DNA from: Myxococcales bacterium
Lineage (GTDB): Bacteria; Myxococcota_A; UBA9160; UBA4427
DNA: 37,598 bases
Direction: 5' to 3'
Assembly: GCA_022563535.1 (NCBI GenBank)
Contig: JADFNE010000042.1
Location: 1 to 37,598, forward strand
The translations under genes and the position numbers were made by a program. The notes below the pieces were generated by a model. It saw only the letters and a list, made by a program, of their open reading frames with translations, searched no databases and was not told the DNA's origin. Each line of letters opens with the position of its first letter. Within the stretch, counting starts at the first letter, position 1. Of this stretch, positions 19,219-26,778 are shown piece by piece.

Positions 19219-19240
19219 ATCGGAAGTGGGAGGTTCGAAC

Positions 19241-22200
19241 ATGAGCTGGTTGCGGACATCGAAAAATTTTTACGGATTGCGCGGTGAAATCACTGAATGG
19301 ATGAACCTGTTGTGTGTAGCTTGGCTTGTCGGATGGGTTGCTGTGGGGCTTCCGAAACTTGCGTTCGCCGGGCCTGAGGGTGAGCAGGTCATCCATGGCG
19401 ACGTGACCATCGACCGGATAGACGACCTCACGGAAATTATCGCCTCAGATGGCGCCATCATTCAATTCGACAGCTTCGACATCCATCATCACGAGACTGT
19501 GGAGTTCATCCAACCGAATGCACAATCTTCTGTTCTCAATCGTATCTACGGCAGCCCCACCCAGATCATGGGCACCCTCAGGGCCAATGGCCGCGTCTAC
19601 CTGCTCAACTCTGCGGGTGTTTTCTTTGGCGGCACCGCCATCGTCGACGTCGGTGGGTTGTATGCCGTCGCCGGATCGATGTCGGACCGAGACTTTCTCG
19701 ATCAGGTAGATCGCTTTACAAGTTTGACTGGAGATGTGGAGAACTGGGGCGAGATCCGCGGCAACGTCGTTAACTTGATTGGCCGGTTCGTTGCGAATCA
19801 CGGATTGATCGTTGCAGATTCAGGATTGGTCGCCATGGTGGCCGGGGACGAGGTCGCAATTGGACACCTCGGCGGAAATATCGTCGTCAAGATCGACTCT
19901 CAACGGGATGTGTCTGAAGCGAGTGTTCCCGGTGTCGAGAACAGTGGTTTGATCGATGCCGCCGGGGGACGTGTCATTCTGGCCGCCGGAGATCTCTACT
20001 CACTCGCCGTGCGTCATCCGGGGATGATTCGGGCCGATCGGATCGCGCTGGAAGGAGGCGCAAACGGTCAGGTCCTGGTCCAGGGAACCCTCGACGCTTC
20101 GAATCTTGAAATTGGGCAGACCGGGGGCACGGTGCATGTGCTCGGAGACGAGGTTGTCATCGACGGTGCGACCATCGATGCATCCGGTGAAGCGGGTGGC
20201 GGAGAGATCTTGGTTGGCGGTGACTACCTCGGTGGTGGCGATGTGCGCACCGCGTCGAGGACCTACGTTGGTTCAGACAGCGAGCTGCTCGCTCGGGCGA
20301 CCGGCGACGGCGATGGTGGCAAGATCATCGTCTGGTCTGACACCGACACCCGGGTTTTCGGCACGATCGACGCGCGGGGAGGTGAACTCGGCGGCGACGG
20401 TGGCTTTATCGAGACCTCGAGCAAGGATCGACTCTATGTCTTTGGGGCCCACGTGGACGCGAGCGCGTCGCAAGGCGCAGGCGGGACCTGGTTGCTCGAT
20501 CCTCGCAACGTGGTGATCAGCAACGACCCCACATCCCCCGATGTTCTCCTCATTGGCGATACCTACTTTCCGGCTGATCCGGCCGCTGCCAGCGATCCGC
20601 CTTCTGTCGTTCAGGCACTCGATATTGAAACGACACTGAACCTCGGAGGCAACGTAACGATCACCACCCAGAGTCTCCCCGATGACTCCGGTCTGCAATT
20701 CGGCGACATCGCAGTAAACGCCAGCATCACGAAGACGATGGGGGGTGAGGCGACCCTTACTCTCGACGCGGGCCGTGATATCGCGATCAACGATACGATC
20801 TCATCGACGCTAACGGGCAATGAGTTACACGTAGACCTCCAAGCGGGCGGAAACGTCGATATCAACGCGACCATCACTACCAACGGCGGGACATTTGCGA
20901 GCAGTGGTGTCGATCTAAACATGACCGCAGGGGCCCCGATTGATACGAGGGCCGGCGTTGACGGCACGATAACCCTGAATCATTCGGGCAATGCAACCCT
21001 GTTCACAGCGGGTGGAATCGACTTTGCGGCGAGTACCGTGGGCGGCGACCTGTCCGCGACGGCCGCTACCGGGAGCATCATCAATAGTGGCGCGCTTGTC
21101 GTGACTGGGAATGCGATTTTCACGACGGTTACCGACGACGCGGATATCACACTCGGGACGGTGAACCCGCTGACGGTTGGAGGCACGATCGCGGTCAACA
21201 CGAACGGAAGCGCCGGCCACGCGACGATCGAGCACGATGGTGGCATCGAAGTCGTGGCCAGCACTGTTGGCGGCGACCTCACGGTTAGCTCGGCGACCGG
21301 CGACGTGACGGTGTCGGGTCAGCTGTTGAGCGGTGGAGACACGGGGATCGAGCTTCGGTCGGATACGGGCAACATCATCCTTGCCGTAGACATGAACGAG
21401 TTGCTGATGGCCAGCGGCGGAGTGGGTTCGGGAGTGACGCTGAGTGCGGTAGCGGGTGCGATCACAGTGGCCGCCGATTCCCCCTTAACCGCGGAGATCG
21501 TCGCTTCTAACGTGACTCTCGTCGCAGAGCAGATCGTGAACCCGTTGGATATCGGGGGCGCGACGACGCTTACGCTGCGGGATACGGGCGTCGGTGAGAT
21601 CCAGGTGCGGGAGCACGGAGTCCAGACGCTAGCCGAGACGTTCTTGACGCTCGACGCGGCGGCGCAGGGAACGCTGACGGTCGACTACGTCGGCGACAGC
21701 AATACTTTGACCGTGACGACCATGGCCGCAGGGGGTACGACGACGGTCGCTACAGACGTCAACGGTGCGCCGAGCAACCTGACGCTGACGACTGCCAATA
21801 CGGAGATCGATTTTGCAGCCACAACGATCACCGGTGACACCGGTGACCTGACTGCGACGGCAACCGACGGGAGCATCACCAACATCACCGGCGCGCTTGT
21901 CGTGACTGGGAATGCGATTTTCACGACGGTTACCGACGACGCGGATATCACACTCGGGACGGCGGACCCGCTGACGGTTGGAGGCACGATCTCGGTCAAC
22001 ACGACGGGATCGGGTGGTGACGTCGATCTGGTCACGACGGGTGGGATCGACTTTGCAACAAGCAACATCGGAGGCGACTTCAAGGTCACGGCTGGTAAGA
22101 TTTCAATGGGAGTCGTGAACAGCGGTGGGTCGCAGACCTATGCGGGCCCAGTGGTCTTGACACGAGACGCCGTCCTCACTGCAGGTTCTGACAGCGACGG

Positions 22201-23599
22201 CGATGCATTTTTGTTCATGGACACGATAGTCAGCGACACCACGATAGTCGACCCGAATGGTTTCGGTCTCACGATCGCTGCCGCGGGCAACGTCCAATTT
22301 GACAATGACATCGGTAGAGACGAAAACGGCGAATCGCGTCTCGATTTCTTCAAGATTCAGATCGACGCTACAACGGAGGGCCTGGTTCGGTTCGCGAAGC
22401 TCACAGGGGAACAGGTCCTGTGGGCAGTCAACAGTATCAGTCTCAATCCAGCTGGACGGACGCCGAGCACAGATCCCAGCGGAAATCGTGCGACGATGTT
22501 CCGGACAGTTAACGGAGACCTGACGCTCGATTCCGCGAACGGTGACATCACCATGGGGCGAGGCGAACGACTCAGTGTGCCGGGTGATCTCTTGATAAAT
22601 GCGCTGAGCGGAACCGTCACGATTGCAGATCTAACCGCTCGCACGCTCGAGATCGGCGCCGGAAGCGTCACCATATTGTTGCGCACCGCCAGCCTGGTCG
22701 ACCTCGCTGACCCGGAGGCCGATCCAGTCAAAGATACTGGTGTGGATATCGTCGCCAATACAATTCTGATCTCGGCCACAGACGACACGTTGACGCTCGA
22801 CGGGATAGGTGTCGCGACCTTCGGCGTGAGGCACGAGCCGGGCTCGGCGAGTGACCAAGGTGAATTGACGATTCCGACTATCTTGGTCACATCACAGCCA
22901 CTACCCGAAGACAAGTTGCGGCTCGCCGCGATCAATCTGGACAGTACGCCGATCCTGACCTCCGATATCTTGCGCGATTCGGTTGGCTACGACGGCATTG
23001 CACGCGGTGCGTTCCAACAAACGACCTTCCCAACGCTTCCAATTTCACCCGAGCCGCCCGAGCCGCCCGAAGTTGGCCCGGCACCTCCGAAGAAGGAGGA
23101 AATTCTTGCTTGGATGCAGTGTGCTCAATTAGAGGAGGGCGATGAAGTTTCCGAGGCCTGTAAAGAAGTGATGGCTCTGGCCGGGGACTTCGAGGAGGAT
23201 ACGTTCCGAGATTCAAGTGCTCTCGGAGTTCTCCAACTCTACCGGGCGCTGATTCGTTCCAGCGCTACAACCGAGCGAATTGGACCGGCCTTTCAGACCG
23301 CGATTCGCACATATCGCGAGGAGGCAAATAGTGATCAAGTTCTGGATAAACTCTTCCGACAATTCCTGACGGAATCTGCGGGGCACGAGGAGGCCGGAGA
23401 GTATCTCCAGCAGTTTGAGTTCCTCTTTCAACAGCTGAAGCTATTGAATATGTTGCCAAATGACTACGCTGCTATCCGAGATGAGCTTTTGATCGAGATT
23501 GTGCAAGAGCTTGAATTGACTGAGTTGGCCACCGTCGAGGGACTTAGCGCCACGTTCATTCCAAGTGAAACTCTAGACACGAGTGCTCCAAGAGTCTGA
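19241..23599 (+). CDS. Two-partner secretion exoprotein (TpsA, filamentous haemagglutinin-like)
   Basis: This predicts 1452 residues. I choose ATG 19241 over an in-frame ATG at 19127 because GGGAGG lies 7 bases before it and the product begins with a long signal peptide (cleavage likely after AFA, residue 43). The TPS/haemagglutination domain follows, with VLNRIYGSPTQIMGTLRANG (from about 98) and VYLLNSAGVFFGG, closely matching the usual NRV-G-PSQI-GTL and NPNGI-FG motifs. The middle is a long Gly/Thr/Asp-rich beta-helix with repeated GGDL and ATxGSI units. A Pro/Glu linker (about 1267-1283) leads to a helical, cysteine-containing C-terminal domain of ~170 residues that I do not recognise. 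It is predicted to be secreted through the barrel encoded just upstream. Confidence 0.9.
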   Translation: MSWLRTSKNFYGLRGEITEWMNLLCVAWLVGWVAVGLPKLAFAGPEGEQVIHGDVTIDRIDDLTEIIASDGAIIQFDSFDIHHHETVEFIQPNAQSSVLNRIYGSPTQIMGTLRANGRVYLLNSAGVFFGGTAIVDVGGLYAVAGSMSDRDFLDQVDRFTSLTGDVENWGEIRGNVVNLIGRFVANHGLIVADSGLVAMVAGDEVAIGHLGGNIVVKIDSQRDVSEASVPGVENSGLIDAAGGRVILAAGDLYSLAVRHPGMIRADRIALEGGANGQVLVQGTLDASNLEIGQTGGTVHVLGDEVVIDGATIDASGEAGGGEILVGGDYLGGGDVRTASRTYVGSDSELLARATGDGDGGKIIVWSDTDTRVFGTIDARGGELGGDGGFIETSSKDRLYVFGAHVDASASQGAGGTWLLDPRNVVISNDPTSPDVLLIGDTYFPADPAAASDPPSVVQALDIETTLNLGGNVTITTQSLPDDSGLQFGDIAVNASITKTMGGEATLTLDAGRDIAINDTISSTLTGNELHVDLQAGGNVDINATITTNGGTFASSGVDLNMTAGAPIDTRAGVDGTITLNHSGNATLFTAGGIDFAASTVGGDLSATAATGSIINSGALVVTGNAIFTTVTDDADITLGTVNPLTVGGTIAVNTNGSAGHATIEHDGGIEVVASTVGGDLTVSSATGDVTVSGQLLSGGDTGIELRSDTGNIILAVDMNELLMASGGVGSGVTLSAVAGAITVAADSPLTAEIVASNVTLVAEQIVNPLDIGGATTLTLRDTGVGEIQVREHGVQTLAETFLTLDAAAQGTLTVDYVGDSNTLTVTTMAAGGTTTVATDVNGAPSNLTLTTANTEIDFAATTITGDTGDLTATATDGSITNITGALVVTGNAIFTTVTDDADITLGTADPLTVGGTISVNTTGSGGDVDLVTTGGIDFATSNIGGDFKVTAGKISMGVVNSGGSQTYAGPVVLTRDAVLTAGSDSDGDAFLFMDTIVSDTTIVDPNGFGLTIAAAGNVQFDNDIGRDENGESRLDFFKIQIDATTEGLVRFAKLTGEQVLWAVNSISLNPAGRTPSTDPSGNRATMFRTVNGDLTLDSANGDITMGRGERLSVPGDLLINALSGTVTIADLTARTLEIGAGSVTILLRTASLVDLADPEADPVKDTGVDIVANTILISATDDTLTLDGIGVATFGVRHEPGSASDQGELTIPTILVTSQPLPEDKLRLAAINLDSTPILTSDILRDSVGYDGIARGAFQQTTFPTLPISPEPPEPPEVGPAPPKKEEILAWMQCAQLEEGDEVSEACKEVMALAGDFEEDTFRDSSALGVLQLYRALIRSSATTERIGPAFQTAIRTYREEANSDQVLDKLFRQFLTESAGHEEAGEYLQQFEFLFQQLKLLNMLPNDYAAIRDELLIEIVQELELTELATVEGLSATFIPSETLDTSAPRV
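21089..21203 (+). repeat. Intragenic tpsA repeat, copy 1 (115 bases)
   Basis: First copy of a near-identical 115-base unit inside the exoprotein gene; the second begins 801 bases later, exactly 267 codons. It encodes a beta-helix stretch starting ALVVTGNAIFTTVTDDADI. I count three base differences between the copies, far fewer than between other rungs, so duplication or gene conversion is recent. Confidence 0.85.
21890..22004 (+). repeat. Intragenic tpsA repeat, copy 2 (115 bases)
   Basis: Second copy of the unit at 21089-21203, in the same frame. Two of the three differences fall together, changing VNP to ADP in the protein, and the third changes Ala to Ser. Recombination between the copies would delete or add 267 codons without a frameshift. 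Confidence 0.85.
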
Positions 23600-23740
23600 C
23601 GGCTGGCAGAGCTTTGGTTCGGAGTTTGGTAACGTACTGTTCTCATCGAATCCCCCCCGGGATAGGTGTGCTGAATGCGCGAGTTTCGTGGCGGTGAATC
23701 AAGGACCCTTGGTCGAGTGATTTGCAGGAAGGTTGGAGCG

Positions 23741-24703
23741 ATGCTGTATCGGGCTCGCTTGAGCCTTCTCGTAGTTGTTGTACTACTGGCCTGTGGGGGC
23801 ACGAGTAAATCTGTTCAACCGGACATCGAGCAAACTAGGCAGAGCTTCGACATTGCCGGTTATCGGGCTGATCAAGTAGATCCGGCACAAGGTTCACTGG
23901 ATGTCGAAATCAGGGTCTTGCGCCCGAATTTCGAGTCGAGTGAAACCGAACCCATGGAAGAGGCAGACGCGGAGCTGCGTTCTGCCTTGAGCTGGGCTCT
24001 GATGGAGTACCGGGCCGCTTTCGTGGGCCGCGATCTCGAGAAGCTGCAGTCCATCTGGTCGATGGGCGCAGTCGAGCGTATGTTGATCAAGAATGCCTGG
24101 TCGAGCTGTGAGAACGTCGACCTGTCCATTGAGACCTCAAAAATGTTGGTTGCCGGTCGTAGCGCTTTGGTCGACTTTGACCAGTGGCTGAGGTTCCGGT
24201 GCCCCGGCGAAGCAAAGACGCGCCATTCGATGCTATCGGCCTCGCTCGAGTTCAATGGCGATGGCAAGTGGGCAATTTCGAGAATTGGCAGTCGTGGTCC
24301 TCAGCCGACCCTTCGAAAGACAGCTGCGGGTCCCGCTCATCTCGCGCCGGATCGGCAGAATCCCGAGACCGAAGCAACCATGCATCGCGCGCTAGAGGCC
24401 CTGAGCGACTATGAATCGGCATTGCAGCGGTGCGATCTCGACGGTCTCGCACGCGTCTGGATCATGACCGATCTCGAGCGGCAGATTCTACAGGGATTGT
24501 GTTTCCGCCGCGGGCGGCTCGAAGTGACGATCTCAGAGCCGCAAGTTTCGACAAATCAAGGGCGGGTCAGTGTCGATTTTATCCACGATTTCACCAGCCA
24601 GCGACAGGGAAATTCGACTCAGACTCGCTCGAGGTTGACCGCGCTTCTGGTTGAGCGAGACGACGGAAATATGACCATCTGGAAGGTCCGCGCCACCCAG
24701 TAA
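23741..24703 (+). CDS. Lipoprotein with two tandem copies of the kinase C-terminal (NTF2-like) domain
   Basis: This predicts 320 residues from ATG 23741, with AGGAAGG 8 bases upstream. The N-terminus MLYRARLSLLVVVVLLAC is a signal peptide with a lipobox and acylated C18. Residues 79-184 and 215-320 are two copies of one domain. Both resemble kinase residues 532-642: a helix with a YESAL/YRAAF-like segment, DLxxLxxxWxM, an ER or QR pair, then VDF and a strand before the C-terminal W. The second copy reads LARVWIMTDLERQIL against LNRVWSMSRFQRVFL in the kinase. It is predicted to sit in the periplasm on a membrane and may bind the same ligand as the kinase or pair with it. No enzyme motif is visible. 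Confidence 0.85.
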   Translation: MLYRARLSLLVVVVLLACGGTSKSVQPDIEQTRQSFDIAGYRADQVDPAQGSLDVEIRVLRPNFESSETEPMEEADAELRSALSWALMEYRAAFVGRDLEKLQSIWSMGAVERMLIKNAWSSCENVDLSIETSKMLVAGRSALVDFDQWLRFRCPGEAKTRHSMLSASLEFNGDGKWAISRIGSRGPQPTLRKTAAGPAHLAPDRQNPETEATMHRALEALSDYESALQRCDLDGLARVWIMTDLERQILQGLCFRRGRLEVTISEPQVSTNQGRVSVDFIHDFTSQRQGNSTQTRSRLTALLVERDDGNMTIWKVRATQ

Positions 24704-24827
24704 TCGCCTCATCGGGCCCCCGAGATCGCGACTGGCCGGAATCCGTAAAGATCGCGATACTCTCAACGTGATGCAGTGTTATCAGCTGCGTGTCACGAAT
24801 AGGGAGTAGGACTGAGAGAGGGTCGGC

Positions 24828-25448
24828 ATGTTCGACTGGTTGAAAAGCGGCAAGGACAAAGGAAGGGCGCGCCGCCGCTCTAGCGCCGGGCGCAGCAGCT
24901 CCGGCAAGCGTCGGCCGCCGCGCCGAAGCTCGTCCAATTCTACCGAGTTCATGGGCGGACAAAAATCCAGCCCCATCCCAATGCAGGATCAGCTGCCCCC
25001 GACTCCACAACCGCTGCCGGACAACGTCTCGGTTCGCCCGGATCCCACTCCAAACGTGAGCCCACCACCGCCCGTTAGCCACGATGCCGCCGCCACAAAT
25101 TATCACCCGATCAGCGCCGCAAAGGGCAGCTTGGTCGGAGTCCTGATCGTCGTGGAAGGCGCCGCCAAAGGCGAGCTTTACAAAGTTTTCGACGGCGAGA
25201 ATACAATCGGTCGTGGTGACGCATCTCGTGGCGACACCGTAGAGATTCGCACGGACGAGCGAGATACCGCCGTATCGCGGAAGCACGCCACCATCATCCA
25301 CGAGTCCGGCAATTTTGGAATCAAACCCCTGAAGGAGGGAATGAACCCGACCTTTCTGAACGGCGATGAAGTAACGGGTGGCGCCACACTTACCGACGGC
25401 GATCTGATTCGAGTCGGCAACACAACCATGAAGTTTAGGTTGAGTTAA
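24828..25448 (+). CDS. FHA-domain protein with basic/proline-rich N-terminus
   Basis: This predicts 206 residues. The first ~45 are Arg/Ser/Lys-rich and the next ~45 Pro-rich, probably disordered. A single forkhead-associated domain spans about 103-206, with the phosphothreonine-contact residues in NTIGRG (R129) and AVSRKHA (S150, R151, H153), and LNGDEV later. It should bind a phosphothreonine peptide, as Fha1 does in T6SS post-translational activation, but it lacks the long extra regions of Fha1. It is cytoplasmic. It sits 2 bases upstream of the VWA-FHA gene. The upstream 124-base gap holds an imperfect hairpin (24767-24797) and no clear promoter. Confidence 0.9.
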   Translation: MFDWLKSGKDKGRARRRSSAGRSSSGKRRPPRRSSSNSTEFMGGQKSSPIPMQDQLPPTPQPLPDNVSVRPDPTPNVSPPPPVSHDAAATNYHPISAAKGSLVGVLIVVEGAAKGELYKVFDGENTIGRGDASRGDTVEIRTDERDTAVSRKHATIIHESGNFGIKPLKEGMNPTFLNGDEVTGGATLTDGDLIRVGNTTMKFRLS

Positions 25449-25450
25449 TC

Positions 25451-26776
25451 GTGGGGTGGCGTACTGCAGGAGCGGCGCTCCTGTTGTTTTTGCTCATGTC
25501 CTCGAGTGCCCTGATTGCCCAAGAGCGTGCTCCGCTTTCATTACAGAAGGTCGCTCGGATCGGCTTTGACGACGCCGTGGCCGGGACGGATGGCGAACGG
25601 GTCGTAGACCTCTACGTGAGGGTGCTCACCGAGTACGGTTCCCCGATTCGCAATCTCTCGCCTCAAGCCCTCGAGGTCTGGCAGGACGACGAGCGAATCG
25701 ACGTCGATAAATTGAGCGTGCGCTCACTCGACACGACCGGTCGCGGAATCACCGCAGTGCTGGCGATCGACGCCAGCGGAACAATGCGGGGCGAGCCCTT
25801 TGCGAAGGCCCGAGAAGCCGCGATTTCTTTTCTCGACCAATTGCGTCCAGAGGACCGCGTCGCAATCGTTACATTTTCAGAGGACATCAATATCGTGTCG
25901 CGCTTTGGGCAGCAGCGCGCTGAGACCCGTCTGGCCCTGCGTGATCTCGAGATCGATATCGAGCGCAGCCGGCATACGCTTTTATTTGACGGGGCATTCC
26001 GTGCCCTTAATCTGATTCGTACAACGTCGGGGCTACCGCGACGCGGGTTCGTAATCTTGTTCTCCGACGGCAAGGATGACGGAAGCGACCGAACTCGTGA
26101 CGAGGTTCTCGCCGAGGCGAAAGGACGCAATCACGAATCTCACATCCTTATTTTTTCTGTGGGATACGCGCGCTTCGGCGGGGCCGGCCTCGACGAGATG
26201 CGCAAGCTCGCAGAGAAATCTGGTGGCGAATTCATGGAAGCGGTCTCGATCGCCGAGGTGAGCGACTTCTTCGATCTGGTCGGCCAGCAGATGACGCAGA
26301 GCTACCTCGTGACCTACCCATCGAATATGGACGGAGAGCAGCACAGGATTCGAATTACCGTTGCAGGACAATCGGGAGAACGAACAGCCTATTTTCCAGA
26401 CATCGCCGGCCCGCGTTGGCCCTGGCTGGTTGCTGTAGGGGCTCTGGGGCTGATCCTGCTGGTCGTCGAGTTGGTGCGCAGGATTGGGACGGTCGGACGA
26501 ATTTCTATCGCATCCGGTCCCTTTGCGGGAACCCAGGTTGCTCTCCGTAAAGGCAAGACTCTAATTGGAGCGTTGGAGGACAACGATCTCGTGTTGGCGG
26601 GAACAAAAGTCTCTCGCTACCACGCGGAAATCGTCGTCCGGGGTCGAATGGTTGAGATTATCGATCTCGACTCCACTAATGGTACTCAGATCAACGGCCA
26701 ATTCGTGAAGCGCGGCCCCCTCGAGTTGGGCGACACAATCACCGTCGCCGATGTCGAAATACTCTTCGACAGGTAG
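25451..26776 (+). CDS. VWA domain - transmembrane - FHA domain protein
   Basis: This predicts 441 residues starting at GTG 25451, two bases after the FHA gene stop. A signal sequence (1-23) leads to a von Willebrand A domain with a MIDAS site: DASGT (D107, S109, T111) plus FSDGKDD (D206). One membrane helix lies at about 324-342. A C-terminal FHA domain (350-441) has VSRYHAEI and STNGTQING motifs. The likely topology puts the metal-dependent adhesion-type VWA domain in the periplasm and the phosphothreonine reader in the cytoplasm, so it could couple an envelope contact to kinase output. Its stop forms half of a palindrome shared with the stop of the opposing gene. Confidence 0.9.
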   Translation: MGWRTAGAALLLFLLMSSSALIAQERAPLSLQKVARIGFDDAVAGTDGERVVDLYVRVLTEYGSPIRNLSPQALEVWQDDERIDVDKLSVRSLDTTGRGITAVLAIDASGTMRGEPFAKAREAAISFLDQLRPEDRVAIVTFSEDINIVSRFGQQRAETRLALRDLEIDIERSRHTLLFDGAFRALNLIRTTSGLPRRGFVILFSDGKDDGSDRTRDEVLAEAKGRNHESHILIFSVGYARFGGAGLDEMRKLAEKSGGEFMEAVSIAEVSDFFDLVGQQMTQSYLVTYPSNMDGEQHRIRITVAGQSGERTAYFPDIAGPRWPWLVAVGALGLILLVVELVRRIGTVGRISIASGPFAGTQVALRKGKTLIGALEDNDLVLAGTKVSRYHAEIVVRGRMVEIIDLDSTNGTQINGQFVKRGPLELGDTITVADVEILFDR

Positions 26777-26778
26777 CG

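Noticed and set aside
19127-19240. Earlier ATG for the exoprotein
   Set aside because: It lacks a good ribosome site and would put 38 polar residues before the signal peptide; ATG 19241 has GGGAGG at proper spacing. An extended signal region is not fully excluded.
20500-22600. Repeats in tpsA as a CRISPR array or mobile element
   Set aside because: Units are coding, in frame, irregular in spacing and form beta-helix rungs; there are no spacers, cas genes, transposase or terminal repeats.
20273-22935. Many minus-strand open frames across the exoprotein gene
   Set aside because: They are antisense shadows of a repetitive GC-rich gene with Val/Ser/Pro-rich products and no ribosome sites.
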